Below are positions 41,583 through 52,746 of a stretch of DNA of 64,000 nt, piece by piece. Position 1 is the stretch's first letter, and each line of letters starts with the position of its first letter. Location of the stretch: the NCBI GenBank assembly GCA_959347315.1, contig OY365807.1, positions 15,007,374 to 15,071,373 on the forward strand, in the 5' to 3' direction. The notes under the pieces were generated by a model, which worked only from the letters and a program-made list of their open reading frames with translations, had not been told where the DNA came from and did no database searches. This stretch comes from Bimastos eiseni (taxonomy: Eukaryota; Annelida; Clitellata; Crassiclitellata; Lumbricidae). Position numbers and translations under genes: made by a program.

Positions 41583-44500
41583 GTATAATTACAGAAAAGA
41601 GATACGAGTTTATCTGTCGATGATCTTGTAATTGGATAACTTAATTCTTTTCATAGGATTCGGCCCGTAAGTATTGGTTTTCGCTACATGGAAGTTCAAG
41701 AGCGAGGGACAAAAGGCTCTGCCTTGTGCAAGATTCAGTTTTATTTTATCATGTTATACATGTCCACAAGGACCACTGGTGATGTATGTTTGTAAATTCT
41801 TCGCCATCAAGTTACCCTACCCTCCCCAATTCCCATACCTTATTCTGTCACTCTTGCTTCTGTCAACCTCCCTGATTTGATGCAATACTCTTAATAAGCT
41901 ATTGTTTCGCTATTATGTAGAACTTTTGAATTTCCAAGCTTACAATTACATTATTTCTTATCTCGTTTTCCATGGGCACCAAAGTATATGCTGTGCAACG
42001 TGTTGATATTTTTACTCCAATGTTGATAAATGATTTCAAGAGTTTAAAAACATTTCATTTTGAAGCTATGCTGAAAAGTTGGAGAAACTGAAGGCTGCAC
42101 AGGAGGAACGTTTGCAATTCTTTGATAGGTAAATGTCAAAATACATGTCACTTAATAGAATATGATGGTCTAATGCAGTGGATCCTGTGCTTTAGATGGA
42201 CATTGACCCCGCCAGTCAGAGGCGGCGATCTCGTTTGACAGGTGGGGGAGGGGCACCCAATGAGATGGGTAAGAAATGTTGGGGACACACATATAGTGTG
42301 TCCCCTCTCTGTAAAAGGTGGGGGGACTTGTCCCCCTCGACCCCCCCCCGGATCGCCACCCCTGCCACCAGTCTATTTATAACAGCATTTTTTACCATTT
42401 TTCTGACATCTGGTTGTAGTAAAATAGGTGGAGAGTTAAAATGAGGAAAGAGAGAGCACGTGCCTTCTTAGCTGTTAAATGAGTTCGTGAGTGACTGCAT
42501 CATTCAAAGCTGCATTGGATAAGTTTGCAAGTGTGCTGATTTTTATGATTTAGGTACAACTATAACAAGGTTCTGTTATGTAAGTTGATCATTGTGGTTC
42601 ACTGCAGAAGTAAATATTGGGTTTTTTCATATGCATCTGTCAACAAGCACGTGTCTGAAATCCAGTGTAACTAACATAGTGATTATTTTAAACAGTTGGA
42701 TGTTTTCAAAGCAAAGTATAGAGAATAACAAATATATGCTTTCTCTAAAAGTCGACAGAAATTAATATGTTTTCATTACACATTAGTCGTAGAAAGATAT
42801 TATGGCCATGTTGGTAACTTAGTAGGGTGAATCCTTGACAACCTTTGATTTAATGACTAAAAAGTGGCTTGTTGGATGATTGTTTTATTATCCAGTAATA
42901 GACTGATGGATAGTCTGTGCTCCCAGCCCAAATATCTTTACGAACAATCACCATCTAGCCAACCCGCTCTACCCGATCATCCTTTGGTCTCTTCCTTTCT
43001 CGACCACTGGTCATTTCTCACCTCAATTTCTCCAACTGAGCCATATCCAATGCTGCGCCACATCTCTGGAATGCCACACAAATTCCGTATTTTTTGGGTT
43101 CTTCTTCCATCGCTGCCTGTCTTCCAACATCGTCTGTCTCAGGCTCCTCTAACCATCAGCCTTTGGGTTTTCCATTCTATACTTAAGTCTCGCCTTTTAA
43201 GAACTCTTACCCATACTCACTTGTTCTTCCGCCTTCCATTCCTTGACCAAAACGACGCACACCTTAACAGTTACTGTGATCCTCTGGAAAACGGACTCTG
43301 ACCTCCCTCGGACTACCGTTTGGACAATCCCTCTGAATTGATGTAGCGCTCATGAATAAGCTAGTGCCCTGCACTTGGCTTTTGAGTGGTGCTTTGGAGA
43401 TTACAATTGCTTCAAATGGACTCTAGTACCTGGACCATATTTTGTCAGATTTTTACACCAGTTTTTGAATTTGTTGGTTCATCTTCTGTTTGATCGCCCA
43501 AAAGAAAAGTGTTACTAAATGTCAAAGAGCTATCAATATTCTTGCCACATATTAATAGGTTTTCTTTTATCAGACATTTGCTGATATATTCAATCAATTG
43601 TTATAATTGTGTGTGTTTTTAGATATTTAGATAAGGCAGCAAAACATAATCGATGTACACAGAAGGTTTGTCTGATTTTTCTGAACATCATAATATGTAG
43701 TAAAAGTTGATAGTTGCAGTGGTTACTGCTATAGGTGGGGGGGTGAGGTGTTGAAGAATGGTCTCCCAAGGTTCCTGATGTGGCCAGTTTGACACTTTTG
43801 GACATAAACTGGAGGTTGTTGTTGATTCCTGTGCAATATTCAAATTAATATAAGTCATCCAGAGTGGGGTGTTTCTTCTCCAATTCCAGTTGGGCATAAG
43901 GCTTTCTCCACTGACTAGTTGCTTCTTATCTATTTGTATGTGACGTACGATGCGGCGTAACTGTACTTATTATACCCTATCCTTTCAAAGTTCAGCTGTA
44001 CATAGACTGTCGTTTAACGGAGCATCAATGGCACTGAGCAGATGTGCCTGAAGATATGCTCAAATTCCCTGCACACTAACTGTCTGAGTGGTGACTGAAA
44101 CTCGTGCTATTCGCGTTAAAACAATGCACTCTTACCAAATCGGCTACTGTGTAATGTGAGGATGTAGGGTCGGATGGACGGACGGATGGATCCAAACGAC
44201 CTCAGGAAATATTTTTACAGAAGTGCTAAATTGTAGATGATTTTCTTCATATGCGTGTTATTGTCAGTTAATATGTTCAGAAACAATGATATTGTGTTTT
44301 TGCAGATTACAGATTTGAGGTTGAGGAAGGAGAGGAATGCACTGCTAAAGTTGGCTATACACAACAATGAAAAACAAGTCATCAAAGGTATTTAATATTT
44401 CTCGAGTGTACACTATACACTGTACACGCTAATCAGACTTTAATATAGTACTTCAAGTTTAAATAAAATGCTTTTTGCCAGTCTTGCAAAATCACTGTGT

Positions 44501-47500
44501 GAACATTTGCATATATGCAAAATGATGACGACCTAGGTCACTGTTTTCACAGATCATTGTTTTCTTATTGAAATGTTAATCTTCCTCATTCTGAATACTA
44601 TCTTCGAGGTCATCTGTCAAATTTAAATTGGCTCTAGAATTAAAAACATTGTTATGACTTAGCCTTTTATTATAACTGATGTTTCTGTATTTACTCATAA
44701 TGGTACATCAATATGTGGGATAGAGCAGTGCTCGGAAGAAATCGTTTATAGTTCATTCTTGGTATACTCTTGGTCATGTTCTTTTTTATTTTCTTATATT
44801 ATGTGTTATTTTTCTTTGGGATTTAGTTAGCACCATTGTCTCCTCCCTCTTCTTCTTGCACTGTCTCTTTCTTCCTCTTTCTTTTCATGTCTAAGTTTCA
44901 TTCCTTCTTTGTCTCTCCCTTCTTCTTCTTCTGTCTATGGTTTGTGTGAACTGTCTGTTTCAGGTGTAGCAGAATTGAAACGGCTTTGTAAAGCAAACAA
45001 CGCTATTTCCAAAACGATATCATCCATTAAAACCAAGATGAAGGCTATGTCTACCCAGTTCAAACTTTATAGAAAACAAATTGATCCGTTGTCGATTGAG
45101 CTTGAGCGTACAAAGGATGAAATGGTATCTGAGCAACGATGTCACATCGCCAATCTCACCAAATACATCTTTCCGATTGAAACGGTCCAGCAGAAAGGGT
45201 CAGTGGGATTTTGTATATAGATCTTCAGCAGAGAGGGTCAGTGGAATTTGTATATAGATTTAAAGGAGAAAGGGTCAGTGGGATTTGTATATAGATCTCT
45301 GGCAGAAGGAGTCAGTGGGATTTGTATATAGATTTAAAGGAGAAAGGGTCAGTGGGATTTGTATATAGATCTCTGGCAGAAGGAGTCAGTGGGATTTGTA
45401 TATAGATCTCCAGCAGAAGGGGTCAGTGGGATTTTGTATATAGATTTCCAGCAGAAGGGGTCAGTGGGGTTTGTGTATAGATTTGATACAACAATCCACA
45501 CAAATCCATATCTTTTGCTTTATTGTGCTATGTGTGAACTGTTCTGCTATACCGATCTCCAACAATATTAGAACAGTTTCTGTCGGAGACATTTCAAGAA
45601 ACATATTCATTCTTATCTTGAGTAACACCTAGATCTGTGGGATGATAACCATGATTATCCTAAAGAAATGAAGGATGTTTTAGATGAGCTATGTATCAGG
45701 GATGCAGTGGAAACTGTTTGTCTACTGACTTTGTAAATATGTTTGGAACATGAAGGTGCAGGTTAGACCTGACATGGGGAGAACTTATTTCAGGTCATGA
45801 TGAGTGCAATGTTGTTGTTATTATTATATGGACATTTGTTAAGTGCCTCTCACAGCAGGCTATTCAGAGGCATTCTCAGAATGACAGGGCCATGAAAAAG
45901 AAGGTACCTAAGCAACAAAGAATTGTGATATCTCCATAAGAATCCTACTCCGGACTGCCAGGAAAGGTCAGTCCGTAGTGAGTGACTCACTGCAGCAAAG
46001 TTGAGCCAATTTGAGGTGCATTTTGGTGTAAACCATTGGTGATGGAGGTATTAATGGTTGTTGATGTTTTAATGCCTTGTAAATAGGGTTTTTTTGCACA
46101 GAGAGTTTCATTTCTTATGTTATGGTTACACTTTCTACTCATGTCAGAGGATTGTTGTTAGTTTATGTCGCCTGTTGTGTAAATTCTTTTAGTGACTCAG
46201 ATTCGCTAATGAAGACGCGAGTCTCGCTGCTGGCAGAGGCAAGGCACACTGCCTACATAAAGGGTCGCTGGATCAAAGGTCTCAGTGAATGGGAAGAGAT
46301 GTACAGAATCGTGAAGGCCGTTCTTCCGGGCAATGGAGACTATGCCTTATACTGTACTTCATTTTCAGATGCATCAGGTAATGGGATACAAACATTTCTC
46401 AAGCACTGTTTTAAGTTAACAGCCTACAGTACATTCTGAGTTCAGCTAAGTTTTTGGCTTGCAAGGTGGTACCAGAGGAATAAACTTGGCTATATGGGAA
46501 CCTTGTTAATAAATGCAAGGCCTGATCGTTGTCCCATTTGCCTGTGCAACTGCTAAACAATGTATAGGCGTCTCAATGGATGAACCCTCGCTCTAGAACA
46601 GGCTCCTGTTGGAATTGTGCTTGTACCCGATTACCCACTCTGACTTTTTTCATACTCACCTTAAAACTGTGCTCCTGAATAGTAACTTTGAAGGGGTGCT
46701 ATATAAATCTTATTAATGAATGAATGAAAATGGAGTTTCAATTTAATTCAGCATTATATAATGACTTTATAATGCAAGCTCACTGACTTTAGGTATAGTT
46801 TGCCAAGGCTTATCCCGCTTTTATAGTTGTTTGTGAGGCGCCCTTGTAGTGGTATGGCAACGTTGTAGTGCCGTCTAAATTGTCTGTACTATAATGGCTT
46901 TGAAACAACATTGTAAGTCCTGCAGTGCTCTAAGATAGACACTTACATTAGGACAATTTAATGTTATTTTATTTATATTATCATTAAGTGTTAATAAAAT
47001 ATCATTCTGTATATTTTATCATAGACTTGGTTATTTTAATTTATATATCGGTGGAGACTTCCTTTTGCATTATACCGACAAGAGTGTTCTAAGAATGACT
47101 AGGAAGCCAATGCAGCTCATCGTTAAAGTGTTACGGAGTGTAATGTAATGTGCTTCTTAAAGAGGATCTTGATGTTTTATGGATACATGGACGTCATTAG
47201 AATTTGTCTGTTTATCATTTCGTTTCAAGTGCTGTCCATCATTTCGTTTGTTTAGTTTTGGAAAGGAGGGACTCGCTACCACAGGCGGATACAGAGGTGA
47301 CTCGACGTAATGAGTCTTGGAACATCACTGCAGGTCTTTGCTTTGCGGCACAGCTTGTACAGAACATAGCAATCTTTCTAAGAACCCATTTGCCATGGAA
47401 TCTCCACTTCAGGTAACTCCTTTTTTAAATTCTGAAATTCGATACTGCCCTTCTTTCGACATCTTTTGCTCAGAAGTGCACATGCCTCAACGGCGCTATT

Positions 47501-49882
47501 GCAGTTGTACTGCAGAGCAATTGTGTGCGAAGGACTTGCTCAAGGTCTCTAAACACTGAAGCCTCGGACAAGAGTCGAACCCGCTCGCTCAGCGCACACT
47601 GAGCATTATGGGCCGACCGCTCTAACCAATTGGCCACGTAAAGACAATACTCATAAACATCCTGATACATCATACACATGATTACACATAGGATTACTTA
47701 TGTACCTTTATACACTTACACACATATGTACATGATTTATTTCAATCAGCTGTACATACTGGAATACCTTGATGTCAATAATGGCAGATTGTAGCTTGAA
47801 GTATTGCTCAGTTGTGTTGAGTCTGTGTCGTGATTAAGGCTGTCAACGGGTGCCTGGATACCCACCCGAGGCTGACTACCCGGGTAATGAAATCGGTTAT
47901 CGGGTGCCCAACATTCCGTAAAAATGCGCAATTCCCTACATTTCCTAATAAAATATTCGCGCGGTCGGGTACCCGACCGCACGGATCTCCAAATTTTTTG
48001 ACAGCCTTAGTCGGGATGAGCATACAAATTTGAATTCTGTTTTGGTTGTTTGTGCTTGACTCATAAACAGTTTTAAGAAATCAGACTGAAGATAGTGAAC
48101 ATAATAAAAGCAACATTGTCATACTTAATTTGACAGAGGTCTTTAGTGCACTAATTTATTTAACTTTGAACCAACTGCAAATTCTTATGACTACTTACTC
48201 TCATGCAGTACTGCCCTCATAAGAGAGAACCGCATATCTGCAAAAGCTCATTTCGAGTTAAATGCAAAATACAAAATTGCTCTCTGCCAAGTTGATCACC
48301 TATTTATATTCTTTGTTTTTTTTAACCATAATGTGTAACAAACAGCCACCATTTTCATGGAAAATGATTTGTTTTTACTCTCATAAATATTGCATTAATA
48401 ACTGCATCTAACTCAAAACGACCAAGTTTTCAGTTAGGTAGTTCTGTCTTATGAGGGCAAAGTACATTTAAAGAGCTATTTTGACTAGAGGTGCTATATA
48501 ATGTTTGGCTACCTTGTGCATTGCTTTACATGGAAAAGTGAATGAATCCAATAAATGAGGGCAAAGGATGTAAAAATTCTGATTTTAGAGAGTTCTGTTG
48601 GGCAGAATTAACCGAGAAGCAATTCAGTGCAGCCGTTTTTAAGCTGAACTGCAACATTCTGTATCTGTGCTACACGCAGAACGTGAACTTGGAAGGTCTT
48701 CATCCACAGCACACGATCTGCAACATCCGTACGCTGCTCGACCATGCCGACCTAGGAAGGTTACAGACTCGTTCTTTCATCCAGACATTTTGCAAGACAT
48801 AATTCCTTCACTTTGGACCTGATAATTTAAGTTAACATGTGAGCATTGTGAGTAAGCAGCCGTTACTTGTTTTGGACAAGTCAATCTTTGAAAAACTCTG
48901 GAAATGCCTTTGAAAGAAGAATAGAAAAATGAATCATAGTTGAATGAATTTAAATGGCTGGATTATTTCCATCGGCTTTGTGCTATTTAAAGACGTTTCT
49001 TTTATCCCAGAATTTTTGTGTTCTGAGATCGCATTTGAATAGTTATTCTGTGAGAGCCGCCATATAAATCTCAAGATACGATACAATAAATGTGTGATGA
49101 CATTTAAGAAGCCATTTCATATCAGACAAATCTCTGTGCCATAAATCTTTCTACTTTAACTGTGGTAAAGCATCCTTTGTGGTTAATGTATAATAATAAG
49201 TATGTAATGTCATCTCCCATTTTTTTTAAAAAGAATTATTGTTCATAAATTATACCCGTGGCGACCAACAACATCAGTTATGGGCATTCATTCTCATGTA
49301 TTCCATGTTGTTGCCTCTAAGGATGGAATCAACTACCATTGTTTGTCCATAGTTCGAAATCTGTCTGTTCTTTCAAGAAAAGCCTGAAAGCTCTCTATTG
49401 CTCATTGACTTTCAAGTATTTGGACATCAAACAGCTCTTTTCCTGACAACTAACTAATCACGCCACAGTCACATTTCTCTGACCTTGCACACGTTGAAAC
49501 TTTTCTGACACTAGTATAATTATTGTGTATGAAATAATCTTTGCTTTCTGTTGTCAGATTTATTATGAGCAATGACTTGGAGTTGCTGAGTGCAATCGAA
49601 GAGAGCCTTCTGACTTGCAGCGAAGAGCTGGACCTATCGGATTCAATTGAAAGGCTCGACATCGTGGAGAGGGAATGGGAGCATGTGCCTGTTACGCTAC
49701 CCGAGGCGGAAATGCCGACCCAAGCGGGCCAAGCCGCCATGACGAGTTACTTCTCTACACCTCCATCGACTCAACCCAGAAGCAGCCAGGAAAGCCAGTC
49801 AACCATGACAAGCCTGGCAAGTGGGCTAGTCTCCTCCGCTATGGCATCAATTTGGCGAGGATGGGGCAAGAGCGACAAATGA
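41326..49882 (+). CDS. ATG14: ATG14/Barkor, autophagy PI3-kinase targeting subunit
   Basis: ATG14 joins Beclin-1, VPS34 and VPS15 and directs this class III PI3-kinase to ER sites of autophagosome formation. Exons: 41326-41582, 42066-42128, 42554-42579, 43631-43665, 44306-44387, 44964-45198, 46193-46377, 47256-47412, 48589-48759 and 49558-49882, all GT-AG and in phase, giving 511 residues (human ATG14 is 492). Key motifs: two CxxC pairs (HCQLCGGSRRPFYCRDC, about residues 38-54) and GDF, as in human; Lys/Glu-rich coiled coil (about 86-230); CHIANLTKYIFPIETV; LLAEARHTAYIKGRW; ITAGLCFAAQLVQ; NILYLCYTQNVNLEGLHPQH; and a C-terminal MTSLASGLVSSAMASIWRGW helix, the BATS membrane sensor. The identity is firm. 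Less certain are the exon 1 donor (AGAG|GTATAA, chosen by phase) and the two micro-exons of 26 and 35 nt. Confidence 0.93.
42217..42364. mobile_element. hAT-type MITE, family CAGAGGCGGCGATC
   Basis: A 148-bp element in an ATG14 intron. Ends CAGAGGCGGCGATC and, reverse complemented, CAGGGGTGGCGATC differ at two positions. Flanks CCGCCAGT (42209-42216) and CCACCAGT (42365-42372) match at 7 of 8. A central hairpin (GGGGACACAC/GTGTGTCCCC) makes the element fold back on itself. Confidence 0.88.
43340..43405 (+). repeat. Repeat tail copy, + orientation (GCGCTCATGAATAAGCT type)
   Basis: It reads GCTCATGAATAAGCTAGTGC then GGCTTTTGAGTGGTGCTTTG, the reverse complement of copies at 50535, 50924 and 51926. 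It may end a degraded element whose body occupies about 42900-43320; an open, Pro/Ser/His/Leu-rich frame there has no recognised match. Confidence 0.65.
44306..45198 (+). CDS. ATG14: ATG14 exons 5-6: central coiled coil
   Basis: Exons 44306-44387 and 44964-45198 encode ITDLRLRKERNALLKLAIHN and VAELKRLCKANNAISKTISS, then an ELERTKDEMVSEQ helix and CHIANLTKYIFPIE, matching human SHILELTSVIFPIEEV. This region mediates Beclin-1 and self-association in the family. The exon 6 donor is AAAGG|GTCAGT and is copied several times downstream by a tandem repeat. Confidence 0.9.
45190..45484. repeat. 36-38-bp tandem repeat copying the ATG14 exon 6 splice donor
   Basis: About eight units of the form GCAGAAAGGGTCAGTGGGAT + TTGTATATAGAT follow directly from the exon end. 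The first unit overlaps the last codons of the exon and the donor at 45199. Each later unit repeats an AGAAGG|GTCAGT-like site and a TAG stop. Two unit variants alternate (GGAGAAAGG and GGCAGAAGG). Confidence 0.92.
46193..49882 (+). CDS. ATG14: ATG14 exons 7-10: conserved C-terminal region and BATS helix
   Basis: Exons 46193-46377, 47256-47412, 48589-48759 and 49558-49882. They contain the conserved blocks LLAEARHTAYIKGRW, GLCFAAQLVQNIAIF, EFCWAELTEKQFSAAVFKLN and NILYLCYTQNVNLEGL. An acidic/Ser-rich segment follows, then the terminal SGLVSSAMASIWRGWGKSDK. In human ATG14 the corresponding helix senses curved, PI3P-rich membranes; the alternating small/hydrophobic faces and the Trp residues are present here. 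Stop TGA at 49880-49882. Confidence 0.92.
46560..46710 (+). repeat. LINE tail ending GTGCTATATAAAT
   Basis: GCTCCTGAATAGTAACTTTG then AAGGGGTGCTATATAAAT parallels the tail at 18797-18835 nearly base for base, so both descend from one LINE family. Confidence 0.7.
46838..46905 (+). repeat. Copy of the GGCGCCCTTGTAGTGGTAT tail family
   Basis: Matches 27641-27705 over about 65 bp (GCCCTTGTAGTGGTATGGCA, then CGTTGTAGTGCCGTC) in the same orientation. Confidence 0.6.
47434..47640 (-). mobile_element. tRNA-derived SINE, copy 2
   Basis: On the minus strand: A-box-like TGGCCAATTGGTTAGAGCGG (about 47618-47637), B-box-like GGTTCGACTCTTG (about 47570-47582), the central TTGAGCAAGTCCTTCGC block and the tail GAAGGGCAGTATCGAATTTC. 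It begins about 20 bp after the ATG14 exon 8 donor. It is the clearest copy for the promoter boxes. Confidence 0.88.
47835..48009. mobile_element. hAT-type MITE, family TAAGGCTGTCAA, copy 2
   Basis: A 175-bp element with the same 12-bp ends as the copy at 22563. Flanks GTCGTGAT (47827-47834) and GTCGGGAT (48010-48017) match at 7 of 8. Both copies inserted at a site starting GTC. It lies in an ATG14 intron. Confidence 0.9.
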
Positions 49883-50534
49883 CTATGTCAGCATTTGCGG
49901 TGGTGAAAACTGTGCATGTGCGAAATGGAGCCTTCCTCTGATACTATCACTGTGTATGAACCTTGAGGAACTCCCTAAGGTACAATTACCTAGACCCATT
50001 GATTGGAGCTCTGTCATTAAATAGTGGCACTACAAAAATTTAAGGTGTGAATGCATAGTTATATGGCAGCAGTAGACTGAGGTATGTGAAATACTTCAAC
50101 TTTTTTGAAGTGAAGATATGTGAAATACTTCAACTTTTTTAAAAGATATTTGCCAGCACAATTATGGCTAGTTTACTGTTAGTCTCTGTGCACAAATGTC
50201 GCTTATGTAGCTAACTAATCCAGTTATCACAGTCGACTATCTCTTCTATATCATCAACATTACATCTTGGATTGTGTGCTTGCTGGCAAATTGGAATTAT
50301 CCATTTAGTAACTCAGGTATCTCTAATGAATGCAGTGACTTGCCTCTCGGAATAACATAAATGAAAGACAAATTTTTGCTTCTTGTAGGAAATTGAACTG
50401 TGTAGGTTTCATTATTTGTAAAAACTGTGTAAATGGTATTATTTTCTATTATTGTGTTGATATTCAACTTTATTATGGTTCATGGCATTTTATGTCAAAT
50501 TACGTTGATCCTATTCCACATCTTAATTGTTATC

Positions 50535-50602
50535 TCCAAATTTCTAAAGCGCCACTTGAAGCTAAGCGCAGGGCACCAGCTTATTCACGAGCGCTGCGTC
50601 GA
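50535..50602 (-). repeat. Repeat tail family TTTAGAAATTTGGAG, copy
   Basis: CTCCAAATTTCTAAAGCGCC, then AAGCGCAGGGCACCAGCTTA and TTCACGAGCGCT; the reverse complement ends AGTGGCGCTTTAGAAATTTG. Same family as 50924 and 51926 (same orientation), 43340 (opposite) and 1273. Confidence 0.8.
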
Positions 50603-50923
50603 ATCGAAAGGGTTGTCCAAAGGATAGCCCGTGGAGGTCAGAGTTCGACTTTCAGGAGGTCGGCAGGGTGGCAGAGTAGCTGTTAAGGAGGGTGTCGTTT
50701 TGGTCGAGGATTCTCAGGTGGAATGTCAAGTAATGAGTTCTTGAAAAGGTGGGACTTAAGGTATGATTGATAGAGGCACTAGGGACAGATGACGTTGCGT
50801 GACGGGCAGTGATGGTGGAGGAACCGAGAAGGCACGAAATTCAGTTAATTTCATTAAGTTAGATCTCGTGTTTTGAGTCATCCCAGTAACATCTGACTGA
50901 GGACCTATATTCGTAATCTTTAA

Positions 50924-50990
50924 TTCCAAATTTCTAAAGCGCCACTTGAAAGCCAAGCGCTTGGCACCAGCTTATTCACAAGCGCAGTAT
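50924..50990 (-). repeat. Repeat tail family TTTAGAAATTTGGA, copy
   Basis: TCCAAATTTCTAAAGCGCCA and GCACCAGCTTATTCACAAGC repeat the copy at 50535. Confidence 0.8.
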
Positions 50991-51165
50991 CGAGTTCAAA
51001 GTGTAATCAGAAGGAGGTCTTGAGTCCAGTTGCCAGCGGGGCAATTTTAAACCTAGCTATTGGTTGGGGTCATTTTTGTCGAGAATTAGAAGGTGGGATC
51101 ACATGAGTCCCCCAAGACTTCAGTTGAGATAGATTAAGTTGAGGCAGATACAATACAACTAGCTG

Positions 51166-51376
51166 CTATTTGATATCCCCTTCTTACACTTTAGCTCAGA
51201 AGTGCACACATGCCTCAACGGTGCAACTGCAGTTGTAATGCAGAACAATTGTGCGCGAATGGCTTGCTCAAGGTCCCTACAAAGTGACTCCTCGGACGAG
51301 GGTTGAACCCGCTCACTCAGTGCACACCGAGTGTTACGGGCCGACTGCTCTAATCAATCAGCCACCGTGCAACACA
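51166..51376 (-). mobile_element. tRNA-derived SINE, copy 3
   Basis: Minus strand: GCTGATTGATTAGAGCAGTC (A box), GGGTTCAACCCTCG (B-box region), CCTTGAGCAAGCC centre and the tail AAGGGGATATCAAATAGC. Orientation matches the other three copies. Confidence 0.85.
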
Positions 51377-51925
51377 GATGGTCGGTAGATGAAGAGAATT
51401 TGCAGAATTCGACCAATACGGAGCCTACCCATGATACGAGTTTGCTACAACTTGTCTAAGGATATAACCACAACCATTTTTTTCATTGAATAAAACAAGC
51501 AAGAAGGTTTGACAGACAAACAATGGTCAGCCTAGAGATAGCTTCATTTCATACTGTTATGTGATTATATGTTATATGATTGTGTGATATTCAATAAGCA
51601 AATAAAAGAGAAACAGAAAACCAAAGAAATTTTTTCTAACACATAACGTGCACACAAAACACACCCAATTAGCATGTAAAAAGGTAAAGACGTAATTGCT
51701 TTTCAAACACAACAAAACTGGACACTGCTATAAGGTTAGGAGGATCGAGTTGAGCAGAGTGACTGGATGATAAACAGTTCGCCAGGTTTTTAGCTTTGCC
51801 TGCCAACCAGAGAACATGAGACCGAAAAGGACGGCATGTCCTTTTTTGCCGGAAGTCTGGCAACCCTAGTCAAACGTTATGTCACCATCGATAGATTGAG
51901 CAGATGGGTACAGGGTCGTAATCGT

Positions 51926-51990
51926 AATCTACAAACTTCTAAAAAGCCACTCGAAAGCCACGCGCAGGGCCCCAACTTATTCACGAGATT
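51926..51990 (-). repeat. Repeat tail family TTTAGAAATTTGGA, diverged copy
   Basis: CTACAAACTTCTAAAAAGCC and CCCCAACTTATTCACGAG correspond to the copies at 50535 and 50924 with several substitutions. Confidence 0.7.
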
Positions 51991-52746
51991 TGGAGGTGAA
52001 AATGAAAGGCGATGAGTTGGTGGATACGTGTGAGGAAGGGCAATTGGAAATTAACAACTCGTTAGTTTAGGCTTTAGCCGAGACGCTACGGTTTACAAAA
52101 GTGTTCCTGTCTTCTCGATCGAGCAATAGTCCCTGCTGCTGTATAGTCCTAAATATTATCCATCCGTGATCCTTTTTAAGCTGGTAAATGCGTGCGTTAT
52201 CATAAGCAACAAGGCGTCCAGTTATACGAGATTATGATAGCCCTGATGAAAACTCTGCAGGAAATTGCCCGAACAATCTGGCTATTGGGCGGTTGTTTGG
52301 ACTAAGCGCCCGTTGATATATTTGGCGGTGAATCATTGCAATTATAGCCTACATAACATAGCTCTAGAGTAGAGCGTTTTGCTGACTATGCCTCCATTCG
52401 GATTAGTGCAGTAGATTTAAATAAACGCGTCCATTACTACCATAGATATCTGAATTTCGAAAATGCGACCCCCACCTCAAGGACCCCACCTGTGCTCAGT
52501 GCGGCCTCGTTTTCAGTTAGGGGTAGGATTGTATTAATTGTATTTTTTAAATATTTTGTCCTCTTTCTAAATCGTGCTTTCTTTTCGTGTTGCAATGTTT
52601 GCACAAAAGTTATTGTTGTCTGGTTGGAACGATGGAATACGCTTGATTGTCATGGACGGCCCCAGATGTTGTTGGGACTGTTATCCGTAGGGCTGCTTGG
52701 TCCACTCCAAACGCGACTTTAGTCGTTAGAGGCAGAGACAGTGAAA

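Larger units (their letters stand above)
49883..52746. other. Intergenic region between ATG14 and the coiled-coil/hnRNP exons
   Basis: No gene supported. A candidate ATTAAA polyadenylation hexamer for ATG14 is at 50016-50021. Three copies of a ~65-bp repeat tail lie at 50535, 50924 and 51926 and a SINE at 51166-51376. The segment at about 51700-51880 ends with a TTGCCGG...GCAACCCTAG motif like a DNA-transposon terminus, but no matching left end was found. The last 150 bp (from about 52590) are CpG-richer, as expected near a promoter. Confidence 0.6.

Noticed and set aside
42864..43301. 145-codon Pro/Ser/His/Leu-rich frame in an ATG14 intron
   Set aside because: No recognisable motif; it abuts a known repeat tail at 43340 and is probably part of a degraded repeat.
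47570..47637. Functional tRNA gene
   Set aside because: A and B boxes are present, but the body is interrupted, lacks a cloverleaf and is part of a repeated SINE.
51700..51880. Complete DNA transposon ending in GCAACCCTAG
   Set aside because: Only the right-hand terminus is convincing; no matching inverted left end or duplication was found.
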